64,000 nt of DNA from Streptomyces spiralis (GTDB taxonomy: Bacteria > Actinomycetota > Actinomycetes > Streptomycetales > Streptomycetaceae): the NCBI RefSeq assembly GCF_014654675.1, contig NZ_BNBC01000014.1:1-64000 (forward strand), read 5' to 3'. The translations under genes and the position numbers were made by a program. Below the pieces are notes generated by a model. It saw only the letters and a program-made list of their open reading frames with translations, was not told where the DNA came from and did not search any database. Position 1 is the first letter of the stretch. Each line of letters starts with the position of its first letter. This document shows positions 41,802 through 52,000 of this stretch, piece by piece.

Positions 41802-43523
41802 TCAGGCGGCGCTGCCGCGCAGCTCCGCCAGGGCGGCCGGGGTCAGCTGCCGGGGCAGGTGGTCGGCGTCGACGAGGACGACGGTGCAGTGGGCGGAGTG
41901 GGTCAGGGCGGTGGTGAGGCTGCCGTCGGCGAACTGGGCGAGAGGGCCGCGCGGTGAGCGTCCGACCGCGATGGCGCGGGCACCCAGCTGATCGGCGTGC
42001 CGGGCAAGGGCCCGGCCGGCGGCGGCATGGTCGCCGACGCTGGTGAGGATCTGGCCGGTCGCTGCGACGCCGTGGGCGGCGAGCCGGTCCAGATGGGCGG
42101 TGACGGCGGCCAGGGCCTGGTCGGCGGTCTCGGTGTCGGCGGCCTGCTCCTCGACCACGGCCGTCTGCTGGACGTGGACGACCTCCAGCGGGCTGCCGGT
42201 CTCACGGGCCAGGCGGGCTGCCGCGTCGACGATGGCAGCGGCCTTGTGGTGGGCGCCGACGGCGACGACGACCGGAGGCACGCCACCGGCGACCGGTGTG
42301 CCGATCGCGGTGAACGACGGCGTCACCGGCTCGCTCTCCTCGGGCTGCGCCTCGGCCTGGCGCAGCAGCCGGTGGCCGCTGGCGAGGACCGGGATGGCGA
42401 GGAGGAAGGTGGCCGCACCCAGGTAGAAGGGGACGCTGAGGTCGGTGGCGTCGGCGAGCTTGCCGGCGACGTAGGGGGCCAGGCCGCCGCCGATGAAGCG
42501 CAGGAAGCCGTAGGCGGAGGAGGCCACCGGGCGCTCGACGGGGGAGACGAGCATGACGGCCTGGGTGGTGAGCGTGTTGTTGATGCCGATGAAGGCGCCG
42601 CTGACGATGACCGCGACGATGACGGTCGTGGGGGTGGCGACACCGGCGGCGATGACCGCCATCACGATGCCGAGGCCGAGGAGGTTGGCGTACAGGACCG
42701 GGGCGGTGCCGTACCGGGCCTGCAGCCGAGGGGCGAAGAAGACGCTGAAGGCGGCCACCAGCAGGCCCCAGCCGGTGAAGACGAGCCCGAGTTCATGGGC
42801 GCTCAGCTTCATGGGGTAGGGGGCGTAGCCGAGCATGGTGAAGAAGCCCCAGTTGTAGAGCAGGGCCATGATGCCCATGGTCAGCAGGCCGCGGTGGCGC
42901 AGCGCCTTGAGCGGGGCGATGGGGGAGGTGGGGCGCTTCGGCTTGGGCAGGGAGGGCACGAAGGCGAGGGTCGCGACCAGGGCGACGGCCATGAGCACGG
43001 CGACACCGAAGAACGGGCCGCGCCAGCTGATGGCGCCCAGTTCGCCGCCGAGCAGCGGGCCGACGGCGATCCCCAGGCCGAGGGCGGTCTCGTAGAGGAT
43101 GATCGCGCCGCCGAAGCCGCCGCTGGCGGAGGCGACGATCACGGCCAGGGAGGTGGCGATGAACAGGGCGTTGCCCAGGCCCCAGCCGGCGCGGAAGCCG
43201 ACGATGCCGTTGATGGAGTCGGTGGAGCCCGCCAGGGCGGCGAAGACGACGATGACGGCCAGGCCTATGACAAGGGTGCGCTTGGCGCCGAACCGGCTGG
43301 AGAACCAGCCGACGAACAGCATCGCGACCGCGGTGACGATCAGGTAGCTGCTGAACAGCAGGGAGACCTGGCTGGGAGAGGCGTGCAGGCTCTCCGCGAG
43401 GGCGGGCAGGATCGGGTCGACCAGACCGATGCCCATGAACGAGATCACGCAGGCGAACGCCACGGCCCAGACGGCCTTCGGTTGCCTGAACGGGCCGGCG
43501 GTCTTTCCGTGCGGTGCACTCAT
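41802..43523 (-). CDS. MFS transporter fused to a universal stress protein domain
   Basis: 573 residues from the ATG at 43523 (GGAG ten bases upstream; an ATG at 43544 lacks one). Residues ~1-395 are twelve transmembrane helices of an MFS drug/metabolite exporter (motif A region FVGWFSSRFGAKRTLV). Residues ~415-570 are a cytoplasmic Usp domain (VVVAVGAHHKAAAIVDAAAR..., ARAIAVGRSPRGPLAQFADG, HCTVVLVD). A MarR gene lies upstream on the same strand. The fusion implies energy- or stress-linked control of transport. Confidence 0.9.
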   Translation of the reverse strand: MSAPHGKTAGPFRQPKAVWAVAFACVISFMGIGLVDPILPALAESLHASPSQVSLLFSSYLIVTAVAMLFVGWFSSRFGAKRTLVIGLAVIVVFAALAGSTDSINGIVGFRAGWGLGNALFIATSLAVIVASASGGFGGAIILYETALGLGIAVGPLLGGELGAISWRGPFFGVAVLMAVALVATLAFVPSLPKPKRPTSPIAPLKALRHRGLLTMGIMALLYNWGFFTMLGYAPYPMKLSAHELGLVFTGWGLLVAAFSVFFAPRLQARYGTAPVLYANLLGLGIVMAVIAAGVATPTTVIVAVIVSGAFIGINNTLTTQAVMLVSPVERPVASSAYGFLRFIGGGLAPYVAGKLADATDLSVPFYLGAATFLLAIPVLASGHRLLRQAEAQPEESEPVTPSFTAIGTPVAGGVPPVVVAVGAHHKAAAIVDAAARLARETGSPLEVVHVQQTAVVEEQAADTETADQALAAVTAHLDRLAAHGVAATGQILTSVGDHAAAGRALARHADQLGARAIAVGRSPRGPLAQFADGSLTTALTHSAHCTVVLVDADHLPRQLTPAALAELRGSAA

Positions 43524-43619
43524 TGCCGCTTCTACTCCAGTCATGTGACGACGAGGACAGTGGTGTGGGGGGGGGGCAGTGGGTGAGGGGCCGGTGGGTG
43601 AGCGGGTGCGCGGGTGCGC

Positions 43620-44069
43620 TCAGGAACGCGACCGGTGGTCCTGGACCGCGCGGGCCAGCGCGGGGAGCGCGGTCATCACCGCCTGCTGCTCGGGTTCGGA
43701 CAGCTCCTCGACGAGCTGTTGCAGGGCATGGGCGCGCTCGGCCCGCCGCTGCCGGAACACCTCCAGGCCGGTGTCGGTGGCCTCCACCAGCACCCCCCGG
43801 CCGTCGGTGCGGTCGGCGGTGCGCCGTACCAGCCCGGCACGCTCCAAGCGGGTGACGAGCTGGGTCATGTTGGGCTGTGAGACGTTCTCCGCCCGGGCCA
43901 GCTCGGTCAGCCGCTGCGGCCCTTCGCGGCCCAGCCGGCCCAGCGCGGACGAGGCCGCGGTGCTCAGCCCGCCGGCCGTCGCGCTGTGGCGCACGTACCG
44001 GACCAGCTGCTCCACGGCGATCATCAGGTCCTCGGCGGACGCGTCCGGAGGAACAGGACCGGGATCCAT
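43620..44069 (-). CDS. MarR family transcriptional regulator
   Basis: 149 residues (in-frame ATGs at 44084 and 44099 lie inside the operator palindromes, so 44069 is preferred). Winged helix: LTELARAENVSQPNMTQLVTRLERAGLV then RRTADRTDGRGVLVEATDTG. It stands 96 bases upstream of the MFS-Usp gene on the same strand and divergent from the phosphatase gene, with paired palindromes in between. It is the probable repressor of the transporter and of itself. Confidence 0.9.
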   Translation of the reverse strand: MDPGPVPPDASAEDLMIAVEQLVRYVRHSATAGGLSTAASSALGRLGREGPQRLTELARAENVSQPNMTQLVTRLERAGLVRRTADRTDGRGVLVEATDTGLEVFRQRRAERAHALQQLVEELSEPEQQAVMTALPALARAVQDHRSRS

Positions 44070-44075
44070 AACCCG

Positions 44076-44102
44076 CTTATGCATAAGCTCATTATGCATA
44101 AG
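44076..44102. promoter_or_regulatory. Twin MarR-type palindromes TTATGCATAA
   Basis: CTTATGCATAAG (44076-44087, perfect 12-bp palindrome) and ATTATGCATAAG (44091-44102) are repeated 15 bases apart between divergent MarR and phosphatase genes. Confidence 0.8.
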
Positions 44103-44182
44103 CGTGTACGATGCAGCAAACACTTTCCCCGGCTTCCGGTCCCCACCGCGAGGAGGCGCGCGGACGGGCTGGACGGCCGTGC

Positions 44183-46620
44183 ATGACACTCCGTCAGCGA
44201 GTGGCGCGGGCCTGTCGTGGACAGCGCGCAGGGCCGTTGTCGACGTACCGTAAGCAGGTGTTCTCCTTCGCCGGCATCGCGACGGCCGTGCTCGACGGGC
44301 ACGGCACCGTGCTGCGCTGGTCCCAGGAGGCGTGCGACCTGCTGGGGTGGACCGCGGAAGACGCCTGCGGACGGCCGTTTCGGGCCCTGTTCGCCGAGGC
44401 GCGCCCGGGCGCGGACGACGAGGGCCTTCCGGCGCGGGGCCGGGCGCGGCTGCGGCATCGCGCCGGCGGTCCGGTCGACGTCACGTTCCGGGTGCTCGAC
44501 CTCCACCCTGCGGGCCCGTCCGTGGTGCTCCTGGCGCCCACCCGGTCGACGGACGACTGGGGTCAGGGCGCGAGCACCCTGCGCGCCCTGCTCGCCCAGG
44601 AGCACCTCGGGATGGCCCTGCACGACCGGGACCTGACCCTCGTTCGGAGCAACCTCACCCCCGGCCTGCTGGGCGGCGCCACCCTTCCTCCGGGCGGCCG
44701 GCTGCGGGACGTGCTCTCGCCGGAGGACGCGGAAACCGGCGAGGCCGTGCTGCGCCGCGTCCTGCGGACGGGCTCGCCCTTGACCGGGGGGCCCTGAGCC
44801 TGCGATCGGTGCACGGCGGCCCGGCGCAGCGGGTGTCGCTCTGGGCCTTTCGTCTGGAGGACGCCGCGGGCGTCCCGGAAGGCGTCCTCGTGCTGTACGT
44901 GGACACCCTCATGCAGCAACGCGCCCGCCGCGAACTCGATCTGCTGCAACGGGCGGCCGCCCGGATCGGCGGCTCCCTCGACCCCAGACGTGCCGCGCAG
45001 GACCTGGCGGACGTCCTCGTTCCCGCCCTCGGGGACCTGTCGGCCGTCTCGCTCGCCGAGGCCGTGCTGCACGGCGACGAGCCCCCGAGGATCCACGGCG
45101 GAGGAGACCTGCACCTGCGGCGGGCCGCCGTGGCCTCCGCCGCCGGCCCCTATCCCGACGTCCTGCTCCAGCCGGGCCAGGCGCTTCCCTCGCTGCTGGC
45201 GACGGCCGAACTGCGGGAGCTCCAGCACGGCCGGGCCGCCGTCTTCGACCCGGCGACCGTGGCCACGCTGTTCGACGACCCCGCGCAGCTCAGGCACTTC
45301 GTGCCGGACGGCGGGCACTCGGCCCTGTGGGCTCCGCTGTTCGCGCGCGGCCTGGTCCTCGGCACCGTCGCGGTGTGGCGCACCGAGCAGCCGGACGCGT
45401 TCGACGAGCAGGACGTGGACATGCTCACCGAGATCGCCTCCCGCTCCGCGCTGAACGTCGACAACGCCCGCCGCTACCTGCGCGAGCGCCGGTCCGTGCT
45501 CGCCCTGCAGCAGCGCCTGCTTCCCCGGCCCACGACCGACAGCCCGGCGGTGGAGACGGCCGGCCTGTACCGGCCGGCCGGTGGCGGATCCGGCATCAGC
45601 GGCGACTGGTACGACGTGATCCCCCTGCCCTCCTTCCGGGTCGCCCTCGCCGTCGGCGACGTCTCCGGCCACGGCCTGTACGCCACCGCCACCATGGGCC
45701 GGCTGCGCACCGCGGTCCGCACGCTCGCCGACCTCGAACTCGATCCCACCGAACTCCTCACCCACCTCGACGACGGCGTGCGGCAACTGGCCGGTGAGTC
45801 GGACGCGCAGAGCCACGTCGACTCCACCTGTCTGTACGCCGTCTACGACCCGATCAGCTGCCTGTGCCAACTGGCGAGCGCCGGTCACCCGTCCCCGGTG
45901 GTGGTCCGGCCCGACGGCACCGTCAAGGTGGTCGACGTCTCGCCGGGGCCGCCGCTGGGCGTGGGCGGCATGCCGTTCGAGACGGCCACCGTCGACCTGG
46001 AGCCCGGCAGCGTGCTCGCCCTGTACAGCAAGGGCCTGATCGAGCGGGACGCCGCCGACGTCGAGAGCGGACTGCGGTGGCTGACCGAGAGCCTCGCGGC
46101 CTCGTACGGGTCCGACCGGTCCCTGGCCGACGTGGGCCGCGCGTTGCTGGCCGGCCTCGGAGACGGCCGGCAGTGCGACGACATCGCCCTGCTGCTGGCC
46201 CGTACCCGTGCGCTGCCGGAGGAGTCCACGGCGAGCTGGGAGTTCACCGCGACCCCGGCCGTCGTGTCCGCGGCCCGTGAGGCCGTCGCCCGGCAGCTCA
46301 CCGACTGGGGGCTGGACGAGCTGGTCTTCACCACCGAGCTGATCGTCAGCGAACTGGTCACCAACGCGGTCCGTCACGCGGGGGGCCCGATCGGCCTGTG
46401 GCTCATCCGCGGCGACGTACTGGTCTGCGAGGTCACCGACCCCAGCAGCACCCAGCCCCGGCTGCGCCGGGCCCGCTGGACCGACGAGGGGGGACGCGGG
46501 CTGTTCCTCGTCGCCCAGCTCAGCCTCCGCTGGGGCAGCCGCTACGGTCGCGCCGGCAAGACCATCTGGTCCGAGCAGGCCCTGGCGCCGCCCGCGGTCG
46601 ACTTCGAGGCGCTCATGTGA
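44183..46620 (+). pseudogene. Frameshifted PAS-GAF-PP2C-ATPase regulatory phosphatase
   Basis: A PAS domain frame (VFSFAGIATAVLDGHGTVLR onwards) stops at TGA 44795-44797. One base too few in the G run at 44786-44791 (GGGGGG) moves the reading into the frame that carries the rest. This continues ALSLRSVHGG, a GAF domain (~44930-45470), the SpoIIE/PP2C core (SGDWYDVIPLPSFRVALAVG DVSGHG) and a C-terminal HATPase (TTELIVSELVTNAVRH, DEGGRGLFLV). Rejoined, this is a single RsbU-like phosphatase/anti-sigma switch. It may be a true mutation or a homopolymer sequencing error. An ATG at 44111 is possible but overlaps operator sequence. Confidence 0.8.
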
Positions 46621-46631
46621 CCGGCATGTCC

Positions 46632-46665
46632 GGTACTGAATATCCGGGCCACGGTATTCAGTACC
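46632..46665. promoter_or_regulatory. Perfect 11-bp inverted repeat upstream of a TetR gene
   Basis: GGTACTGAATA (46632-46642) and TATTCAGTACC (46655-46665), spacer 12 bases, lie 52 bases before the TetR ATG: a strong autoregulatory operator candidate. Confidence 0.75.
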
Positions 46666-46717
46666 ATACGCGGGGCGAGTGATCGCCAAGGGCCGGGACA
46701 GGGAAGGATGACCGCCC

Positions 46718-47410
46718 ATGAGCAAGCCACCCGCGCGGATCCGACTCGCCGACGCCGCCTTCGCCCTCTTCGACGAGCGCGGATACGAGCAGACCACCGT
46801 CGACGACATCGCCGACCGGGCCGGCGTGGGACGTACGACGTTCTTCCGGCACTACCGGTCCAAGGAAGCGGTCATCTTCCCCGACCACGACCGGCTCCTC
46901 GAACTGATCCGGGACCGGCTCGCGACCTCCAGTCACAGCACCGCCCTGGTCGCCGTGTCGGACGCGGTCCGCCTGGTGCTGCTCCACTACGTCGACGAGG
47001 GCGAACTCGCACGCCGGCGATACGCCCTGACCAGCAAGGTCTCCGCCCTGCGCGACCGCGAGATCGCCAGCGTGGCCCGCTACCAGCGGCTGTTCCGCGA
47101 GTTCATCGCGGACTGGATGGGCGACCCCACGGAGTCGGCGTCCCTGCGGGCCGAGATCATGGCGGCGGCCGTGGTCGCCGCCCACAACCATGTGCTGCGC
47201 CGGTGGCTGCGGGGCGAGTCCCCGGACCCGGTGAGGGAGGTGGACGAGGCGATGAGCGAGGTGCTCGCCCTCTTCCCGGCACCCTCCGGACACGAGGACG
47301 GCGGTGCCGGCGGCACCACGGTCGTCGCCTTCCGGACCGGACAGGACCTCGACGCGCTGCTGCCGTCGCTGCGACGGCTCGTGGAGGGCGGGACCGGCGC
47401 CGGGCACTGA
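46718..47410 (+). CDS. TetR family regulator
   Basis: 230 residues. Helix-turn-helix TVDDIADRAGVGRTTFFRHY RSKEAVIF (about residues 27-55), then a helical effector domain (LVAVSDAVRLVLLHYVDEGELARRR). The FFRHYRSKEAVIFPDHD group is common in actinobacterial TetR regulators. It is preceded by a long perfect inverted repeat and followed 170 bases later by ctaG. It has no obvious adjacent target apart from those genes. Confidence 0.9.
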   Translation: MSKPPARIRLADAAFALFDERGYEQTTVDDIADRAGVGRTTFFRHYRSKEAVIFPDHDRLLELIRDRLATSSHSTALVAVSDAVRLVLLHYVDEGELARRRYALTSKVSALRDREIASVARYQRLFREFIADWMGDPTESASLRAEIMAAAVVAAHNHVLRRWLRGESPDPVREVDEAMSEVLALFPAPSGHEDGGAGGTTVVAFRTGQDLDALLPSLRRLVEGGTGAGH

Positions 47411-47582
47411 GAACCCGACCAGGCGCGCCGGAGGAACGAGCCGGCTGCTCGCTGATCGGCGGAACCGCACCCCCGGGCGCGGCGCCTCGGCGGCCACCCC
47501 CGACGCGGGCCGTGCGCCCGCGGGGGATACCGTCCCGCTGAGGAACTGTGCCGACTCGTCCCCTCTGGGGCGAAGGAGAACG

Positions 47583-48641
47583 ATGCGCATGATCGCCGAC
47601 GCGGTGACCGATCTGTCCGTTGCGGCCGTCCGGGGCGTGCAGACGGCCGGGGGCCCGGCGGAGCCGACCGTAGGCCGTGTGCTGTCCTCGTGGCAGCCGG
47701 ACGTGCCGGCGCTGGTCCTGGTGATCGTGCTGGGCGGGCTGTACGGCTGGGGTGTGCTGCGGGTGCGCCGGCAGGGCGGCACCTGGCCGGCCGCCCGTGT
47801 CGCGGCCTTCGTGCTGCTCGGTCTCGGTGCGCTGGTGGTGGCCACGATGTCGGCGCTGGCCGTGTACGACCACGTCCTGTTCTGGCCGGCCGCGGTGCAG
47901 AACATCCTGCTCGATCTCCTCGCGCCGCTCGGTCTGGCCCTGGGCGATCCCCTGCGGCTGGCCGTCGAGGCGCTGCCCGACGCCCGGGCGGCACGCGTCC
48001 GGCGCGCGGTCACCGGCCGGGTGGTGCGCGTACTCACCTTTCCGCTGGTCAGTACCGCTCTGGTGCTCACCACCGAGCTGGTCGTCTACTTCACGCCGTA
48101 CTTCGCCACCGCACTGCGCGTCGGCTGGCTGCACGAGCTGATGTACCTGCACCTGCTCGCGGCCGGCTGCCTCTTCGTCGTCCCCGTGCTCACCCACGAG
48201 CAGGCGCTGCCCTCCTGGTGCACGCATCCGGTGCGGGCCGCGCTGGTGTTCCTGGACGGGATCGTCGACGCGGTGCCGGGTGTCGTCGTGATGACCCATG
48301 GCACCCTCATCGCGGGCGCGTGGTACCTGCACCACGCGCCCGCCTGGTCGCCCGACGTCCGTCACGACCAGCAGATCGGCGGCGGCGCCATGCTGAGCAT
48401 CGCCGAACTGGTCGCGCTGCCCTTCCTGCTGTCGATCCTGGCCCAGTGGGCCCGCGCCGAGCGGGTCCAGAACGCCGCCCTCGACCGCCGTCTCGACAGG
48501 GAACTCCTCCGTGCCGCCCCGCCGGCCGACGACCAGGCCGAGGACCGCGGTTCCGCTGCCACGGCCACTCCCGAGCGCGTACGCCCCTGGTGGGAGACCG
48601 AGCAGAACGACGTCGCCGCCAGGATCCGCCGCCAGCACTGA
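47583..48641 (+). CDS. CtaG-type cytochrome c oxidase assembly protein
   Basis: 352 residues with AAGGAG ahead of the ATG. About seven to nine transmembrane helices are visible (LVLVIVLGGLYGWGVLRVRR, ARVAAFVLLGLGALVVATMS). Conserved His residues are in ALAVYDHVLFW, HELMYLHLLAAGCLF and VMTHGTLIAGAWYL. These fit the caa3_CtaG family, thought to assist copper delivery to the CuB site of cytochrome oxidase. The cytoplasmic tail (last ~40 residues) is charged. Five 14-bp repeats begin inside its stop codon. Confidence 0.88.
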   Translation: MRMIADAVTDLSVAAVRGVQTAGGPAEPTVGRVLSSWQPDVPALVLVIVLGGLYGWGVLRVRRQGGTWPAARVAAFVLLGLGALVVATMSALAVYDHVLFWPAAVQNILLDLLAPLGLALGDPLRLAVEALPDARAARVRRAVTGRVVRVLTFPLVSTALVLTTELVVYFTPYFATALRVGWLHELMYLHLLAAGCLFVVPVLTHEQALPSWCTHPVRAALVFLDGIVDAVPGVVVMTHGTLIAGAWYLHHAPAWSPDVRHDQQIGGGAMLSIAELVALPFLLSILAQWARAERVQNAALDRRLDRELLRAAPPADDQAEDRGSAATATPERVRPWWETEQNDVAARIRRQH

Positions 48642-48705
48642 GACGCCCGACCTGAGACGCCCGACCTGATCCGCCCGACCTGATCCGCCCGCACTGATCC
48701 GCCCC
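48638..48705. repeat. Five 14-bp tandem repeats beginning in the ctaG stop codon
   Basis: Units CTGAGACGCCCGAC (48638, 48652), CTGATCCGCCCGAC (48666), CTGATCCGCCCGCA (48680) and CTGATCCGCCCC (48694). The first overlaps the last codon and TGA stop of the CtaG gene. They have no spacers, so this is not a CRISPR. Confidence 0.8.
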
Positions 48706-48719
48706 GCCCGACAGGGCGG
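48704..48719 (+). terminator. Hairpin terminator of the ctaG transcript
   Basis: CCGCCC and GGGCGG (6-bp stem, GACA loop) directly end the 14-bp repeat array. Confidence 0.45.
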
Positions 48720-48937
48720 CGCTCACTCGATCGGGTGAGCCCTCGCGGACGAACAGGAGAACCGGACCCGGCCGGAGAGGCGAGCAGTCCGACCGCCCGG
48801 CGCAGCCGCGTTCCGCCGCGTTCAGCCCTCGCAGGGCCACCGCCTCTTCCCTCTCGTCCGGCCACGACCGACCCCTTGCCCGGCCGCGCCCCATCGGCCC
48901 GGCCCACACGAACGCCCTACGACGCGCGCGGCGAAAA

Positions 48938-48962
48938 CCGCCCTTGCACACTGCAAGGGCGG
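48938..48962. promoter_or_regulatory. Perfect 11-bp inverted repeat before the oxidoreductase gene
   Basis: CCGCCCTTGCA-CAC-TGCAAGGGCGG: 11-bp arms with a 3-base centre, 46 bases before the ATG at 49009. It is either a dimer operator of a regulator or a transcript hairpin; the core TTGCA-N3-TGCAA suits a protein site. Confidence 0.65.
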
Positions 48963-49008
48963 GTACCCGGACAGGGTCCCGCACGCTCCAGGAAGGCGGT
49001 CGCCCCTG

Positions 49009-52000
49009 ATGAGTCGCACATCTCCCCTCGACGCCCCGTCGGCGGACACGGTGGACGTGGCCGGGCTGGAGGCCGCGCTGCGCGCGGCGGCGGTGGACGC
49101 CGAGGTCCGGTTCGACGCCGGGAGCAGAGGCGCGTACGTCACGGACGGCTCCAACTACCGTCAGGTGCCCCTCGGCGTGGTCGTGCCGCGCAGCGTGGAG
49201 GCGGGCGCAGAGGTGGTCGAGGTGTGCGCCCGGTTCGGGGCCCCGGTGCTGTCGCGCGGCGGCGGCACCAGCCTGGCCGGCCAGTCCACCAACACCGCCG
49301 TGGTGATCGACTGGACCAAGTACTGCCACGGCCTGATCTCCGTCGACCCCGACACCCGCACCTGCGTCGTGGAGCCCGGCATCGTCCTCGACGAGCTCAA
49401 CAACCGGCTCTCCGACCACCGCCTGCAGTTCGGGCCGAAGCCCTCCACCCACCGGCAGTGCACGCTGGGCGGAATGATCGGCAACAACTCCTGCGGCGCC
49501 TCCGCACAGGCCTACGGCAAGACGGTCGACAACGTCCGCCGGCTCGAGGTCCTCACCTACGACGGGCTGCGCATGTGGGTCGGGCCGACCTCCGAGGCCG
49601 AGCGGGCCACGATCGCCGCCGAGGGCGGGCGCAGGGCCGAGATCTACGCCGGTCTCGACCGCATCGCCACCGAGTACCTGGCCGACATCCGGCGCGGCTA
49701 CCCGAAGATCCCGCGCCGGGTCTCCGGTTACAACCTCGACTCGCTGCTCCCGGAGAACGGCTTCGACGTCGCCCGCGCCCTGGTCGGCAGCGAGGGCACC
49801 CTGGTGACCGTCCTGCGGGCCGAACTCGATCTGGTGCCGGTGCCGCCGTACCAGTCGCTGCTGGTACTCGGCTACGACGACATCTGCCGGGCCGCCGACG
49901 ACGTCTCCCGGCTGCTGGATCACTGCTCGCCCAGCCAACTGGAGGCGCTGGACGGGCGGATGGCGCAACTGATGCGCGAGGAGGGCGCCCACCTGGACTC
50001 CCTCGACGTCCTGCCCGAGGGCGACAGCTGGCTGCTCGTGCAGTACAGCGGCGACAGCCAGGAGGACGTCGACGAGCAGGCCCGCGCACTGCTGCGCGCC
50101 ATCGGCCGCGGCGAGAACGACCCCACCGTGGCCTTCTCCGACAACCCCGCCCGCGAGGACAAGATGCTCAAGGCCCGCGAGGCCGGCCTCGGGGTGACCG
50201 CGCGGCCACCGGACGACCGGGAGACCTGGGAGGGCTGGGAGGACTCCGCCGTCCCGCCCGAACGGCTCGGCGACTATCTGCGCGACCTGAAGAAGCTGTT
50301 CGGGGAGTTCGGCTACGACGAGCCCTCGCTGTACGGGCACTTCGGGCAGGGCTGCGTCCACACCCGTATCCCCTTCGGACTGAAGACCGCCGAGGGCGTC
50401 GCCGACTTCCGGCGCTTCGTCGAGCGCGCAGCCGACCTGGTGTCCTCCTACGGCGGCTCCCTGTCCGGCGAGCACGGCGACGGCCAGTCCCGGGGCGAGC
50501 TGCTGACCCGGATGTTCGGCGAGCGGCTGGTGACCGCGTTCGGCGAGCTGAAGAGGCTGTTCGACCCGGACAACCGGATGAACCCCGGCAAGGTCGTCGA
50601 CCCGAACCCGGTCGACGGGCAGCTGCGCCTGGGCGCCTCCTGGCGGCCGGCCACACCCGAGACGCACTTCGGCTACCCGGAGGACGAGCACTCCTTTACC
50701 CGCGCGGTGATGCGCTGCGTCGGCATCGGCAACTGCCGCGGCCACGAGGGCGGCGTGATGTGCCCCTCCTACCGGGCCACGCTGGAGGAGGAGCACTCCA
50801 CCCGGGGCCGGGCCCGGCTGCTGTTCGAGATGCTCGGCGGCCACGCGGACTCCACGATCACCGACGGCTGGCGCTCCAGCGCGGTGAAGGACGCCCTCGA
50901 CCTCTGCCTGGCCTGCAAGGGCTGCAAGTCGGACTGCCCGGTGAACGTCGACATGGCCACGTACAAGGCCGAGTTCCTCTCCCACCACTACGCGGGCCGG
51001 CTGCGCCCGGCCGCCCACTACTCCCTGGGCTGGCTGCCGGTGTGGGCCCGGCTCTCCCGGCTCTCCCCGTCCCTGGTCAACACGCTGCTCCAGGCGCCGG
51101 TGCTGGCCCGGGCGGGCAAGGCGCTGGCGGGCGTGACCGGTCAGCGGCCGGCACCGGTGTTCGCCCGGCAGTCGTTCCTCCAGTGGTGGCGGGAGCGCGG
51201 GACGCCGGAGCCCGACCCGGCCGGGCCGCGGACCGTGGTGCTGTGGCCGGACACCTTCAGCACCTACTTCCACCCGTCGATCGCGATCTCGGCCGTCCGG
51301 GTGCTCGAGGACGCGGGCTTCGACGTCGCCGTACCCACCGAGCCGGTGTGCTGCGGCCTGACGTGGATCTCCACCGGGCAGCTGACCACCGCCGAGAAGG
51401 TCCTGCGGCGCACGCTCGACGTGCTGCGCCCCTACCTGGACGCGGGCACCCCGGTCATCGGCCTGGAACCGTCCTGCACCGCCGTGTTCCGCGCCGACGC
51501 GCCCGAGTTGATGCCCGCCGACCAGGACGTCAAGCGCCTGGCCGGGCAGATGCGCACGTTCGCCGAGCAGCTGGTGCACCACGCGCCCGACGGCTGGCGG
51601 CCGCCGCGGCTCGCCCGGCAGGCGACCGTGCAGACGCACTGCCACCAGCACGCGATCATGAAGTTCGACGCCGACCGGGAACTGATGCGCCGCGCCCATC
51701 TCGACGCCGACGTCCTGGACGAGGGCTGCTGCGGTTTGGCCGGCAACTTCGGCTTCGAACGCGGCCACCACGAGGTCTCCATGGCCGTCGCGGAACAGGG
51801 CGTGCTGCCCGCCGTCCGCGGCGCGGCCCCCGACAGCCTGGTCCTCGCCGACGGATTCAGCTGCCGCACCCAGATCGAACAGGGCCGCACCGGCCGCCGG
51901 GCCCTGCACCTGGCCGAGGTGCTTGCGCTCGGCCTCGACGGGAACCTGCCCAGTGAGCAGCCCGAGCGCCTGGCCGTCCGGCCCGCCACGCCCTCCGGCG

